In this document: one piece after another, positions 21,435 through 33,416 of the stretch
Numbering within the stretch: position 1 is the stretch's first letter
Layout of the letters: every line of letters starts with the position of its first letter
Assembly: GCA_001910725.1 (NCBI GenBank)
Contig: MJGA01000012.1
Location: 496,001 to 560,000, forward strand
Source of the DNA: Phanerodontia chrysosporium
Lineage: Eukaryota > Basidiomycota > Agaricomycetes > Polyporales > Phanerochaetaceae
Length of the DNA stretch: 64,000 nt
Reading direction: 5' to 3'
The notes under the pieces: model-generated
Databases searched by the model: none
The model's input: the letters and a program-made list of their open reading frames with translations, nothing else
What the model was told of the DNA's origin: nothing
Made by a program: the position numbers and the translations under genes

Positions 21435-23815
21435 TTACGAAAACATCTGGTACATTCTCTGCCGCCCGCCGTCCTCGGGACGCTCCGTCTCAGAGCGCCG
21501 CCGCTTGCGTCCCTGTATGAGCAGCGACGGCGGGATCGCAAAGTAGTCTTCCACGGACGGCTTGCGCGAGTTCTGCGGGTTCGGAGGCTGGTACGGCGGG
21601 AGGGGCGGGAGCTGTGCGAGGGACGGCGTCGCCGCAGACGTCGAGCCCGGGCGCGCGGGGCTCGTCGGGTTCGAGTGGACGAGGGACTCGATGGACATCT
21701 GCGACCGTGCCTCCTTGTTCACTGTGATCCACGGTGCCTTGCGGTACTGCGGGCGCGACGTCAGTGGGTCCCAGGCACAACAGGTGGGCGGCAGCGCTTA
21801 CTGTTTCCAACTCAGGCTTGCCGCGCCACCGCGAGACGGCCTCGCAGAATCTGCATGCGGCGCGCTCTACTGCCTCTGCGGGGTATTGCCATGCGAGATC
21901 CTCCATGTGCGTCGCAACGTCTGGCGTCGAATGCGGGACATCATAGAACTGCAGATCGACGTCAGTGCGCGGGCGCGGCGATCAAGACACGAGGGACACG
22001 AACCCTCGTCAACCGCTCCTGCATCTCAATCTCGTACTCCTGCTCCGCGCCCTCGGGGCGCGGGGGTATGCCACCGCGGGCCGGGTTCACGTCCCGCAGC
22101 GATGGGAAGAGGATCTTCACCGCATCCTCCAGGTCGGGGAAATCATCAGGGTCGAACTCGGCGAACGGATCGTCGGCTTTCCCCGGCGCGTTCTTGTCCT
22201 TGCGCGGCGACGTGCCTCCAAGCTTCGGTGGCAGCCCAAGACCCACGCAGAGCAGAACCTCGAGAGGCTCGGTCCCGCGCCACCCGCCGGTCATGTATCC
22301 CTCGAGAGCCGAGCGCGTGAGCAGGCCCGCGAGGAGGAAGTACCACGCGCGCGTCGGCCGCAGTGCATTCGCGTGCAGGTCGCTAGTCGTGCCCGAGGAC
22401 CCAGGTTTGTTGAGCATGCGCGACGCGAGCAATGGCGATATATTTGGCGCGTTCGGGCGCTCTCCGTCGACGGACGCACGATCTTCGGTTGCCTCGCGGC
22501 CAAGCTCGATCGCGACGAGCGCGCTCAGTCGCAGAAAGCGCACGATGAGCTCTGCAAGACGCGTGTTGGGTGGAGGCGGGCCGTCGCCATTGGCACGCAT
22601 CGATGGGTGCGGGGGCCGCCGGAGTACGGTACCACCAGGACCTGGGCGCGTTAAGCCCGAGCCAATGCCGCTGCCTTCCTGCCAACCTGTGACGCCGCCA
22701 CCGAGGCCGAAGACATTTCCTGCACCGCTCATGGACGCGTTCTCACCCGGACTGCTCCCCGCAGCAGAGCTGGCGCGTCCCGACTGGCTGCGCTTCTTCT
22801 CGGCTTGGGGGCGAACCGTCGTCTTGGCCTCGACGCAGATGTCGCAGCCCATGAGCAGGTGGCGTGGGCAACGCAGGGACGGTGGTGAGTTTTGAGACTC
22901 TGGATCTGCGCCGATGTTGTACAGTGCTTTGATGTAGTCGCTGGGTATGGGCTTCCTGGGGGATGGCATGTTCCGAGGAAGAGAGACAGCGACGAGGGGC
23001 TCGAGAACGGGAGGAAGTGATGGTGGCGGAAGCTGACCCGACGCGTGCGAGCTGGGGATGTGTCGCGATGGTGGTGAGGGGGCACGGCGGGCGAATATAT
23101 CGTTGATGACAGTGCCAAGCGCCAGGCGCAGGCGAACGCCATTGGGAAGTGAGTGCTCACTGGGGCGAGGTGGACTCTGCGGATGGAGTTGTGGCGAGGT
23201 TGGGGGCTCGAGGAGCTCCTCGGGAAGTAGCGGGGGTACTTTCGGGGGTTGGTTAAGCATGGAGGTGATGACTTTCTCGACGGATTCGGCGCGCTGGCGG
23301 AGACTCCTGGCCAGAGCTAAGTCCTGCATGTCAAGCCGCTCGTCCTCGTCTTCCTCATGAGTATGTCCGGGCCCACCTGAACGAGCTGTCAAGGAGCTGG
23401 TATCCTCGCCTTCGCTAAATATATCCTCGTCCTCCTCATAGTTCTCCGGCCTCTCGCGATGAACGTAGTTGGGAGAGTGCAGCCCGCCAGTGCGATCAGC
23501 CATGCCTAGCTCTGCGCGAGCTTGTGCTGTTCGCGTACGTGCGTGTACCCAGAGCATGTGATCGAGGATCAAGGTCCTCGTCGACTTCTCGCGAGGGGGA
23601 ATCGAGTGTAGGTGGTGCGCATGTTTATGCGCGGGTGCCTTGAATGGCGTTTGTCCCGCCGTGCTTGACCCTGGCTGGCCATTGTTTGACCTGTTTGATA
23701 GGGAGAGGATGGTAAATGCCTCTGGTACGGTGTGTTGCTGCTGCTTGGGTCTGCGACGAGGTATGCTGAGGAGGACATGACCGTGCAGATGTGAGTTTCG
23801 GTGCAGCAGCTTCAT
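21435..23815 (-). CDS. conserved hypothetical protein, Pro/Ser-rich, 756 aa
   Basis: Exons 22004-23815, 21802-21948 and 21435-21746 join in phase through two 55-base introns. No named domain is recognised. The N-terminal third has low-complexity Pro/Ser/Gln stretches around a more conserved-looking block (RTRTAQARAELGMADRTGG) and an acidic segment (YEEDEDIFSEGED). The centre has a CPRH...CDIC cysteine group, and hydrophobic helices near residues 430-510. The C-terminus is basic and includes QGRKRRRSE. The last exon carries many prolines. It looks nuclear or scaffold-like, but this is only composition. The first ATG is used; a later start is possible because the first 80 residues are low complexity. 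Confidence 0.7.
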
Positions 23816-24802
23816 TCAAGCATAGGGCGGCTATCTTCAGCGCTCCGGGTCTTTCCACGATTCCCGCCAAATTGGCTCCGGCAAATATTCTCTTGTCCTC
23901 AACGTCGACGTCCCCTTCTTCCTGACGATTCTTGCTACAAATCTCACAGTCGCAACGCGCTTCCCATGGCCGGTAAGCAGTGACTCCCGTGGGACCCGGG
24001 TATGCCGCAATAGGTCGAAGTCCGCTACGCTCAAGACCGGTGCATTCGAAATGGATAAGAGACGAATGGAGCGGTCGGCAGGGTGGTCAGGTGGTGCTGT
24101 GCGATTGAGTAGAGGAAGGCGTGGCAGTGTGGGCAGGAATCGTCGGCGAGGGTAGGTGTGAATGTCCATCACCGTTTTCAAGTCGAAATCTTCCAGAGCC
24201 GCTCGTCAATTTTCGCCCTGCCGACCCGTGCCATCGTGTACTCGTAATCCGTCTGCAATAGAATGAAAGTCGTGTCGTCTGTCAGTGCCGTCATCTTGCG
24301 CAGCGCACCGTGTGGCGAAGGTCGCCTACGCCGTCTGTGTAACACGCTTCTCCCTGCTCGTGACCTTGAGATTGTCGACGCGAATGCAAAGCTGTCTTGA
24401 CTGCGAACTTGCAAAGCCTTCTCTGGTGTCTGCTGACGGTCGACATGCATGCTGTAGCGCGTGCTGGCGCGGTTGTACAATTCAAGGGGGGTGTTCAAAG
24501 GGGCTTCGTGCGAGGGGGGCTTCTGCAGCTCCTAAAGTTCGACACGCGCAAGATTATAGCGCATATAGGGACGTACATGCTACCCCGCTCCTTGCCCGAC
24601 CTGTCTTTCGTTACCCCGACGCGCCTCTTCACACGTCCTTCCCCTCTTTCCCGCCTGCGAGTCGTCACAAGTCCTAGCAATGCATTGAAGGCCAGCGGGA
24701 TCGACAGAGCCTGAGTCGGGCGACGGGTGCGAGCGACAAGAGGAGGGCATGGGGATGGGGCGGAGACGGGGTCGAGGGGCGCGGAACTAGGTTCGCGCTC
24801 TT
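23816..24802. other. unassigned; weak minus-strand exons possible
   Basis: Open stretches on the minus strand at 23837-24181 and 24178-24498 look partly coding (for example DYEYTMARVGRAKIDERLW before a stop at 24178), but I could not join them into one gene or match a family. Confidence 0.3.
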
Positions 24803-24808
24803 TATATA
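24803..24808. promoter_or_regulatory. TATA-like box
   Basis: TTTATATACG reads TATATA on the plus strand and TATATAAA on the minus strand. It is about 50 bases before a small plus-strand ORF at 24855 and upstream of the unassigned minus-strand exons, so its direction is open. Confidence 0.35.
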
Positions 24809-24854
24809 CGCCAGCGACGCTGGCCAGCCATTTCGGCCGTCGTTTTTGGAAGTG

Positions 24855-25081
24855 ATGACGGAGGATTCGGAATCGCCATCGGCACAGCGTCGGCCTCTCC
24901 CGACGCGCGTGCTTTTCTCCTCGCCGGTCGTCGTCGACGTTGTCCGCCGTACACCGTGGCCCGCTCCCCAGCGCATCAGCCGGCGCTGCGGCAAACCCAC
25001 GGCGTCAGCCCGCTGACCATCTCGAAGACGCACCGCATGATGGCCAGGCATCGTTCGCAGGGCGACCAAGAGGGCGAGTAG
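24855..25081 (+). CDS. possible small basic protein, frame broken once
   Basis: An ATG 47 bases after a TATA-like box opens a frame starting MTEDSESPSAQRR. It reads like coding sequence for about 50 codons and then stops at a TGA (25015-25017). The following plus-strand stretch (GVSPLTISKTHRMMARHRSQ, ending at a stop at 25079-25081) continues in a frame that would join if one C were missing in the CCC run near 24999-25001; the length then becomes exactly 75 codons plus stop. No family is recognised. It could be a real small gene or chance. Confidence 0.3.
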
Positions 25082-25220
25082 GTGCTGATAATGCTTGCAT
25101 GTTCTCGAATAAATAGCTGACAACGAGCGACAATTCTATGTACGCTAATACGACAATAGATAGTATAGGGCCGCCAGGGCCGCTGTGCGTGGTAAAACAC
25201 CCCTTCGACTCAATGGCAAT

Positions 25221-25853
25221 TCAGAACCTGTTGGCGTATGGTGGAGACTTGCGCCTCATCGGGGGCATGAAATACGGCCTGTCGTCCAGGTGAGTTGCGC
25301 CTCGCACCGTCCGACATAAGAGACTACTCACGGCGACCAGGACTCTTCGCCCGCACAAGACGCGTCGAACTCTGCAATCCACTCCGTCAGGGCCGTCTCG
25401 CGCTCCATCAGCGCGTGTATGTGCGCTAGCCACACCTGCTTCCCGCTAGATAGCAGTTCCGTATGTCCGATTGCCTTCACGTACGCCACCAGGGCTGCGT
25501 CGTCGCCCTGATACCACGCATCTAGGACCCTGCGGATGCACAAACGTTCGGCCTTGCGCGCACGCAGCTGTTGCCGTTCCTCGACACTGCCAGCAGAACT
25601 GTCGTTGCTGTAGCAGCTCGCCGACGACCCGTCGCTGCTGGAGTCGCCCAGCGAGCTCTGCAACCCTTCGCGTTTACGCCGCTGGATGTCTTCTGCGGCG
25701 TACTGCGCGCGTACCGTCCGCTCGTAGGTACGCACTTCCCAGCGCGTCACGCGGTATGTGCCGGGGCACTTGTTTCCATTGGACAGGATGCCTTGACACG
25801 CGAAACGGCCAGTTGCTGCTTGCGGCGGGTTGACGTATTTGCACTCTCGGTTG
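25221..25853 (-). CDS. hypothetical protein with possible zinc ribbon, start not found
   Basis: Two exons are supported: 25332-25853 (beginning after a tag acceptor) and 25221-25278, joined in phase and ending RKSPPYANRF. Near the N-terminal end four cysteines are spaced as C-x(16)-C-x(9)-C, preceded by C three residues after a splice-leading codon (REC, FAC, KC around GILSNGNKCPGTYRVTRWEV), which resembles a zinc-ribbon-like finger. A charged region and a helical C-terminal part with many Glu/Ala/Arg follow. The first exon was not identified; an ATG at 25968 is possible. No named family is recognised. Confidence 0.5.
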
Positions 25854-26475
25854 CTACAAAGGTAAGTGGTTGGTTTGCAGAGGACACGCTTGCTCGGGCG
25901 GCGTGCAATGAAGGAAAAAGGTGCTGTGGCCCATAAATATCACCACGCATACACCAGAGTGTGGCCACGCACCGATTCGCAGCCCACAGAGGAACATCAA
26001 GTCGTCAGATCCGTGAGATGTCGTGAAGAAATTCAGGGAGAAAACAAGATGTAGAAGAAGAACGAAATTAGAACATGACAGTTGAAGAAGAAGAGTTGTG
26101 GCGACTCGCTTTCGGGGTTTGTCGACCTATATACTGGCGGAAAACCTCCATCAGGCGCAGTGCCCGCATTAGGAAGTACGCATCAATTCCGACGACTTTG
26201 TGGCGTTTCGCGAGAAGTCGGTACGGATCAAACTATTCCTCCGAGATCACTAGATGGCTTATCTACACGACATTGGAGATGCATCAAGGAGATATTGTGC
26301 AGTATATTGGCCGTCTCGCAGCGAGAGAACAAGAGATTCGGAAGGGTGGTGTTGATTGTACATGAAGAGCAGAATGTTCAACGATAAGTACAAGTAGAGT
26401 GAGAGGCATAGCAACGGAGGCCAGTGTCAACTCAGATCGTACATCACGAGCACAGACTTGTCGAAGATAAGGGTC
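25854..26475. other. intergenic
   Basis: No gene was recognised. It may hold the first exon of the minus-strand gene ending at 25221. Confidence 0.4.
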
Positions 26476-28928
26476 TCAGGGAGTAGCAGAAGCAACGAGG
26501 CTGCTCGTCCAGGTAGTACTGAATGGGGCTTGTCCGAGCTCCACAACGCGGCCTAGCGTGTCCTGGCAGTAGACTCGGAACGCACGTCCGCTGGTGGCCT
26601 CCGTCGCGACCGCAGCAAGGACGTTATTCATGCGCGCCACTGGCATGGGCTGCTGATTGAGAGTCCAGGCTGAGGGAGTGTAGACCCTCTGGCAGAGCGG
26701 CTTGCCCGCGCTGCTGCCGGTGTAGAAGACATTGGGCGATGTAGACGATGCCGGAAGAGCGACTGCGATCCCTGTGGCGGGGGCGGCGTCTGTCCATTGG
26801 ACGCTAGTGTCTGCATAAGAGTGGTCAGCAGACGAGGAAGACATCGAAGGAATGGCACACACCTTGGTGCCACCCGGCGGTGGTCCAGCAGTAGGACCGG
26901 ATGACATAGTCGGTAGACTGGTAGAAGACAGAACAAATACCAAGCGCCTGTCCAGAGGAGTTGAGGACGGCGATCGCAGCAATGCCCGTGCCCTTCATTG
27001 CATCCACCAGGACGGCACCGGGGTACCACTTCTGGCTGTTGCTGTCCCAGCAGAGCTCCTTCATAGTCGTCTGTCCTGCCTCTGTTGTGACGCTAATTAG
27101 AGAGTACAAATGATCGGTACACCATGAGCGACGTACCTTGGAAGTAGATGCGACCGCACATCGTCTTCGACGGGGTATCGTACCAGCTTGTGGACGTCAT
27201 ATTCGCATACCAATCCATCTTGATACCCAGAGAGTTCAACATTCCCGGAACCCATTTTCCGCCAAGATAATGGAAGTCGCTAAGAGTGAACGCTTCATCG
27301 AGATAGATGAAGAAAGCCTCCCCGGTACTTATGTAAGCATGCTTCGCCATGTAATCGAAGGCATTGAGACTTACTTCTAGAGTACCATTGGACCTCTGCC
27401 AGCACATGGAGGCCTTGCATCCGAACAGGAACCCGACTCCCATTGAATTGTACGTGGGCCCCCGGACCAAGCATATCCACCGTACGGGGGCGCGACGACC
27501 TGGCTGAAGTGAATTGCCTCATCGGGGCTGCTGTAGAGCACCGCCGTGTTCAGGTACTTGCCGGCGTTGCACGCCGTGATCCCCGTCCAGGGAACAATGA
27601 CCTGCAGGCCGCTGAGCGAGATCGGGTAGGTCTACCAGTCACTCATGTACAGCTCCACCGCGGTGGTGCGGTAGGACCACACGCTGGTGTACAGCGCCGT
27701 CTTGCAGTCCTCGAGGTTCGTCCGGCACAGGTTCGGGAGCTTGAAAAGGGCAGCGAGGGCCTGCGGTTGCAGGCGGCGTAGGTCTGCGGGAGGGTCTTCG
27801 TCTGCCATGCTGTGTAGATCTCGTTCGCGGACGCCTGGACGCCCTCAGACAGCGCTGGAGATTGTCAGCATTGGCTGTGTCGAGGGCGCACTTGTCGCCG
27901 TACGCCATCCAGGTCTGGCCGGCGGGATTCTGCACCGAGAGTCCGATTGCGTCGTCTTCGTCGTGCATGTACTGACGGGTCCCACCGTTGAGCGATACCC
28001 AGCTGAACAGAGACGGAGAGCGTACCTTGGCACAGACGTCTCCGATACCGTCAAAGGTGTGCAACATGCGGCGAGGAGTGCGCATATGCCCAGCGGAGAA
28101 CGAGTCCTCCAAGAAGTGGTCCGCGAAAGCGTTCAAGGTGTAGGCATACTCGAGGTACCCATTGACCGCCGAATTCAGCGCGAGTGCATGGCCGGCGTTG
28201 TACGCAGTGCGCGCGTCCACGCCAAAGTGGTCCCAGTTGATCTGCGCAAGGCCAAGGTAGCCCGGAATCTTGGTGCGTGTGAGGGTGGCGGCTTCCAGCG
28301 AGGATGTTATGTCCGGCAGTAGTCCTTTATACACGGTCGACGGGTCCCTGTAGAGCTGCACCGCAAGGTTGACCGTATCGACCTCTTGTTTGAGAAGCCC
28401 AAGAAGCTGATTGCACTCGCCTGGCTGGCGGGTAGTATCGGTGGCAAGCCAGTAATAGGCATTCAAGAAGCGCTGCTGCTGTTCGACAGGAGTAGGCCCG
28501 TCAGAAATAGGGTCACTAGTACCGTAGAAGTCGCCAGCGAGCGCGTTGATCTGCCCGTATGCGAGCTGCAGTTTGTTCTGCAGCGTGAAGGGATAGTCGC
28601 CAGCGGGCTTCTTCGTGCCATCAGTGAGAGTCAGAGTAATGGCGTCGCCAATGTAGCCGTGTTCGCGAACTCAAACTTTGTGACGGTATGTCAGCATCAG
28701 CGAGACTGAGGGTACGGTATCCGTCGAGACCCACCGGGCTTTCCCACAAGTGGTTTGTGGGGAAAAGGACAACAACCGAAACACGGCTGAAGCCGCCGAA
28801 TGGCACAGGCTCGTCTGGTGCGAGAGCTTTGCCAGAGCTCGCCCTGCGAATACATCAGCAGACGCTTCTGCAGTTGGTAAGGCTCACCTTTCCGTAGTGG
28901 GCCCGGCAGTTGAATTGTGTTGGGTCAT
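26476..28928 (-). pseudogene. phospholipase C-like enzyme fused to a fucose-lectin-like domain, broken
   Basis: The N-terminal part (about 28670-27650) has the block HGYIGDAITLTLTDG and later FADHFLEDSFSAGHMRTPR. That His/Asp pattern resembles the zinc phospholipase C / P1 nuclease fold used by bacterial and fungal phospholipase-like proteins. The C-terminal part (27470-26476, introns near 27093-27136 and 26818-26862) has repeated Trp/Gly-rich blades such as MKELCWDSNSQKWYPG and SYCWTTAGWHQ, like fucose-specific lectin beta-propellers. The frame is broken near 28685, 28660, 27856, 27771 and 27460, each fitting one missing base, and a TAG at 27632-27634 interrupts the SDW-TYPIS region. The nonsense codon and the number of breaks favour a dead gene. 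A clear TATA box remains upstream. The protein would probably act outside the cell, although no clear signal peptide is seen. Confidence 0.6.
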
Positions 28929-29036
28929 GATGTCAGCAGATACGTCCGAGTGTTTCGAGCAAAGAGCTGAGAGAGATGCGGTAGAAGACAGGCTGAAAAA
29001 CTGCGTTCTGAGATGTGAAGTATCCGGCGAACGAGC

Positions 29037-29043
29037 TTTTATA
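29037..29043 (-). promoter_or_regulatory. TATA box of the phospholipase-lectin gene
   Basis: CTATAAAAG on the minus strand, 109 bases upstream of the ATG at 28928; a strong match to the TATA consensus. Confidence 0.45.
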
Positions 29044-29765
29044 GATTTTGCTTCGTGCGCCTCTCGCCAATCCCATTCGCGCAATGTTCGTACGAAGTGA
29101 GGCCCATGTCATGAACAGGAACACATACGACTGATCGAACCGGGTGTATGCCTTGGACGCAGCCTAGTCCGATTGCGCTGGAGGTATTCTGGAGCAGGTA
29201 CGCAGCATTGTTGGCAAGTGCTCGATAGCGAAAGAGCTGAACATACCGCCACGTGCGCCCAGTTACCGCCAGTGCGCTCCGCGAAACCGGGATAGGCCAA
29301 GTTCGCCCGTGAGACATGTCAATCACTGAACGACGACGTCGGGTTCCTCGTCGGGCTCGACATTGACACTGCCAGTGCTCGAGAGGAAGTGCCGACATCG
29401 GCAGAGCTAGGGCCGCAGATGACGCTACAATCCAGGTGACTTCCCGTACAAAGTGTTGACGACACACCAGACGATGGCCGCTGGTCGTGGGACTGCGGAC
29501 CTAGGAAGCTGCCACGCTTGAGAGATTGTCACCGAACCAAACTCGAGACTCCGCACCACGCACAGGAGAGGCGCCTCGTGTCCTCCACGACTCGCTCCCC
29601 GCCAAATCGTGTGTCCGACCAACGAAGAGGAGGCTTCGCCCGAGAGGTTGAACTGAGGCTCTGAACGCGTGGACATGAGTGACAGTCGCGAGCTTCGATT
29701 CACGAAGATAACGGTACATGCCGAGAAACAGTGCTATCGAGCGACTTGCAGGGGCTAGCGGCTGG
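29044..29765. other. intergenic
   Basis: No recognised gene; minus-strand ORFs at 29039-29467 and 29501-29821 have no family features and lack splice or promoter support. Confidence 0.45.
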
Positions 29766-31160
29766 CTACATGCCAAAAATACCGTCCAAGGCACGCCCGA
29801 CCATGGAGAAAAAGCCACCACGAGACCGCCGCTTCCTCAGCTCCTCCAATTGTCTGCGCATAGCCTCCCGCTCCTGCGCATTCAGAGTGCGGCTCTGCTC
29901 CATCTCCTGCGACAGGCGTGCAATTTCCAGCTGGCGCTGCTCGCGCGCCGCCTTCTCCGCGTCGAGGTCCTCCTGGATCTGGCGGACACGCTCGTCGGCC
30001 TTGCGCTTCTCCTCCTCGTACTCCTTCGACAGGCGGTCGCGGTCGTTCTCGATCTTCTGCATGTTCTGGAGGAGCTCGTTGCGGACCTGCTCGAGCTCGC
30101 GCTTCGTGAGCTCGTCCTTCTCTGCGAGCGCCTGCTCCATCTCCTGCTGGATCTCCGCGAGCTGCTCGATGTGCTTCTGGCGCAGCGCCGCGAGCTCGCG
30201 GTCGAGCTCGACGCCCGCCGCCGTCTCCGTGATGTCCTTGTGCTCGTCGACGAGCTCGCGCTGGATGCGCAGTGTCTGCGGGCGGTTGTCCGCGAGCTGC
30301 GCGAGGATGGAGCGTGCGCTCGCGAGGCTGCCGTCGTGCCGCAGCATCGTCGCGCCGAGGTCGAGGACGGGCTTGAAGAGGAGCTCGTCAGTGCGCAGCT
30401 GCTCCTCGCGCGCCGCGCCGCGCTCGGGTGTGACCTCGCTCCACATGTTCGTGACGAGGACGACGTTCCGGAGGGTCTCGTCGCCGCAGAGCTTGCGGAA
30501 CATGCTGAGATTCCGCCGCGAGACGCCGCCGACGCGGAAGTCGGAGATGCGGTGCATGTAGATCAGGCCGCTCAGCTTGCGTCCACTCTGGTATCTGTGC
30601 ATGAGATGAGCATGTGTAGAAGCGACATCATGGCAAGTAGACATACGTGCTGGAGAGGTAGACGGCAATCATCTTTAAGATGTCTGTGTCTGAGACAGTC
30701 GTGTCGTCGAAGCCCGGGGTGTCTACAAGCGTAACGAGTTTTCCGTTGAACTCGAACGTGCTCGCAGTCTCCACCTTGGCGGTGCAAGACCTGAGCCCTT
30801 CGCCGACGGCCAAGTTGGAGTCGCTTAGCAGGTTGATAAACTACACGGGTCTCAGTTAAACATTACGGCAGCGATGATCTCTAACGCGTACCGTTGACTT
30901 GCCAGAGCCCGTGGCGCCCATGACACTGCGGCGCGTGAGTCCTGGTGAGGCCGTTACAGCGATCAAGGGACGTACGCAATGACAATTTCCTCAAGCTCGA
31001 CTACTGGGGCGGGCATCTTTGACTTGGCCCCCTGGTTGTAGCCAGACGCGTCCTGGCGAGAGTCCATGTACCGCGGAGGAGCTGGGTAGCTGTCGAAGCC
31101 ACGACTTGTGGATCCGAATGGCTGGGGTGGGGGCATAATACGAGCGCCGTAGGAGGTCAT
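29766..31160 (-). CDS. AIG1/GIMAP-like P-loop GTPase with long coiled coil (copy 5)
   Basis: Complete dispersed copy of the GTPase family, 413 aa, from exons 30976-31160, 30892-30925, 30647-30840 and 29766-30594; exons 2 and 3 are again 34 and 194 nt. The N-terminal 60 residues are Pro/Tyr/Ser-rich. G1 is MGATGSGKST, G3 is DTPGFDDTTVSD, and VTNMWSEV holds the G4 position. Residues from about 235 to 390 are almost continuous Glu/Lys/Arg/Leu heptads, which predicts a long coiled coil. The C-terminus FFSMVGRALDGIFGM is amphipathic and close to that of copy 3. Codon use is very GC-rich, and the frame is clean throughout. Confidence 0.9.
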
Positions 31161-32099
31161 GCTGACTATCGGCCGAAGTGGGAGGGATATGAATCCTATG
31201 TTCGACTGTGTGAAGCGTCGCCCACGCTTTTAAGTCGCGGTACACGCTGCCTGCGCAGCTGTCGAGGATCGCCTTCTTTCGTGAACATGTCCAGGTGGAT
31301 TCCTCGTGTGGGGCAGGAAGGACAGTGCGCAGCAGCCAAGGAAGCATCCTCACATCGACAGCGGCACTCGTCCTGGCGAAGAGCATTCATTTACGAAGTA
31401 GCTCGCTTCGCGGCCTTCAGGGCGTTCTGCAAGCTTGTATTTGGGCTGTGCATGTCGTTAGGAGGATACAAGGTTTCATTCTGCGTTCAGCAAGAAACTC
31501 GATAACGCACCATCGTTAAGGCTCATGACCGTCTTTCGACAGATCGATACATGCAGATACATCGGTTGGACGAACTTTCGCCCAGTGTATTGTTGGGCTC
31601 CGCGCCTTGCAGCATTGCCTCAGTGTGTGCGGTGCTGATCTTGCTCTAATCGACAGATCTTCCCAGACGAACGCTGAAATGTTGCCTGGCGGCTGCTGTG
31701 CAAGTGGTTCGCGAATGGTTCGCGTGGGTGTGGATAGCTCAGCGATGCAGCGGAGCGCGAGAGGCGATGAGGTTGGAAAAGGGCTCGCGGAGAGAGGAAG
31801 ATTGGCCAAAACGGTAATCCGGTCCGTCGTCCGTCAGCCCGAGATTGCTGGTAGACGAGCGGAAGCCTGAGACACCTGCCACTTACCGCACGCAGTCAGA
31901 GGGTGAGGGAACGAGACCGGCTGCTCAGACATGCGCACGAGTTGCGACTAGACCAACAGCGACATATCTTACTCTGCCATGTCGCCATACATCTACCGAC
32001 TGTGCGCCTTTGCCTCCGGTCGTGGTACGCGCACAGAGGTCGAATCTCCGTCTTGTTAGACTGAACCTGTGTCGACAATGCGTCCACTACGGCCACCAT
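31161..32099. other. intergenic
   Basis: No gene is recognised; it contains the promoter side of GTPase copy 5 and short overlapping ORFs. Confidence 0.45.
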
Positions 32100-32960
32100 G
32101 CCCGGTTCGTACGCTTTGTGTCCTTGCATCTGCTCAATACAAGCATTGCCCCACAGGAACTCGACTGGTATGGCACCCTCAAGGTGTCTGTCGTGTCATG
32201 CTCGACCGTCTTCGGTCCCAATGCCAGTCTTCTCCACACCCTGCCTAAGGCACCTTCCTAGCGTCTACGCAAAACCGAGGCAGCATGCACGACGTCGTCG
32301 AGTCACTGCAAGTTTCGTCGTCCGCCCTCGACGTCATTCTACATGCAGCCTACTTCATGTCTGAGGTCCTCCTCATCGAGGCCCTCCCGAGTTACGGGCT
32401 GTCCTCGGAGGAATGCCTCTCCCCAAGCACCTCTTTACAGCCTCGCAGCGGTCTCCGCCGTGCAAGACGCCTCAACGAACTTCTTCATCGCTGCTGCCTC
32501 GCAGGGCGTCGCGCTGCCTCCACAGCCCCAAGGACACGCAAACCTCGGACGCGCAGGCAGAGCGCACGGACGCAGTGCCCTACTCTACAGGCAGCTCGCC
32601 GGCGGGGCCCACCAGCTGCGGGCAGTTCATGCGCGCGCCGCCCGTGCCGCACTCGCACCCGCCCGCGTCCGCCGACGCGAGCGCGCAGGCCCCCGAGGCG
32701 GCGTGGGGCCTGCTCCTGTTCGAGCTCGGCACGGGGCTGTGCAGGGTGTTTCCGTGCGGTGTTGCGCTGCTCCGACAGGCCGTCCGTTGTGACCTGCAGT
32801 TTTTGGCAGCAGATGCGTCGCCTCGGACTGTCAATGGCGCGCGGGGGAACGTCGCCGGCCCAAGTGGGAATGCCACGACTGCGAGCTTGCCGTCGCCGCT
32901 CGGTTCTTCCAGATCCTGTGGAGCCAGCTGGGCGACCTCGAGGAGGGAGTACGTGTGATC
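32100..32960 (+). pseudogene. decayed neighbour of the BTB-like gene
   Basis: Plus-strand fragments follow the order of the gene at 33417: SCSTVFGPNASLLHTL (matching SVSTVFQPHAKLLSAP), SSSALDVILHAAYFM (matching ASPVVNVILHTLYGL), APLYSLAAVSAVQDAS, and a late APPVPHSHPPASADAS piece. They lie in different frames with stops between them, and the middle of the BTB-like domain is missing. This fits a diverged and broken tandem copy, but the similarity was judged by eye only. Confidence 0.45.
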
Positions 32961-33416
32961 CGCTGGGGGCATGATGATGCGGTCTCGGCACGTAACTCCA
33001 TTTCGGCAGAGTGATAGCTCGTTGAGAACGTCCGCTTGGCCGGGCTGGTCTCTCGACATGACACTGCGGATGTAGCAGCAGTACTAGACGAGACGTGGGT
33101 GGATTGGATGTAAATGACGGACAATTTGTGTGCAATCTAGACATAGGGGTCGTCGAAGGCTGGCCATGGCTACGTGACGTATCGATTCCACGCGCGCTGG
33201 GAGTCGTTTGTTTGCTTCTCCCGTGGCTATGTTTCTCAGCACCACCATTGGCATGGGATACTCTCTCGGTGCCTATGTGGCACAACGTTGCTCCCTGATA
33301 TTCGAGCTTACCAACTTCAGTCTACTTTAAAGTCGTCTGAACACAACTCTTACACCCACCTGCTACGCGCAAACACGACAACGCTTGGCTCTGATTTCAA
33401 TCAGAAGAGGAACGGC

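Noticed and set aside
22047..22895. Large plus-strand ORF opposite the 756-aa gene
   Set aside because: It is the antisense shadow of the minus-strand exon, which has consistent introns and codon use.
24178..24498. Possible TFIIA gamma or other small conserved gene on the minus strand
   Set aside because: I tried to match the exons to TFIIA gamma and other small nuclear proteins, but no motif held; left unassigned.
27093..27470. Lectin segment as an independent gene
   Set aside because: It continues in order from the phospholipase-like part and shares in-phase introns with the downstream blades, so it is treated as one broken gene.
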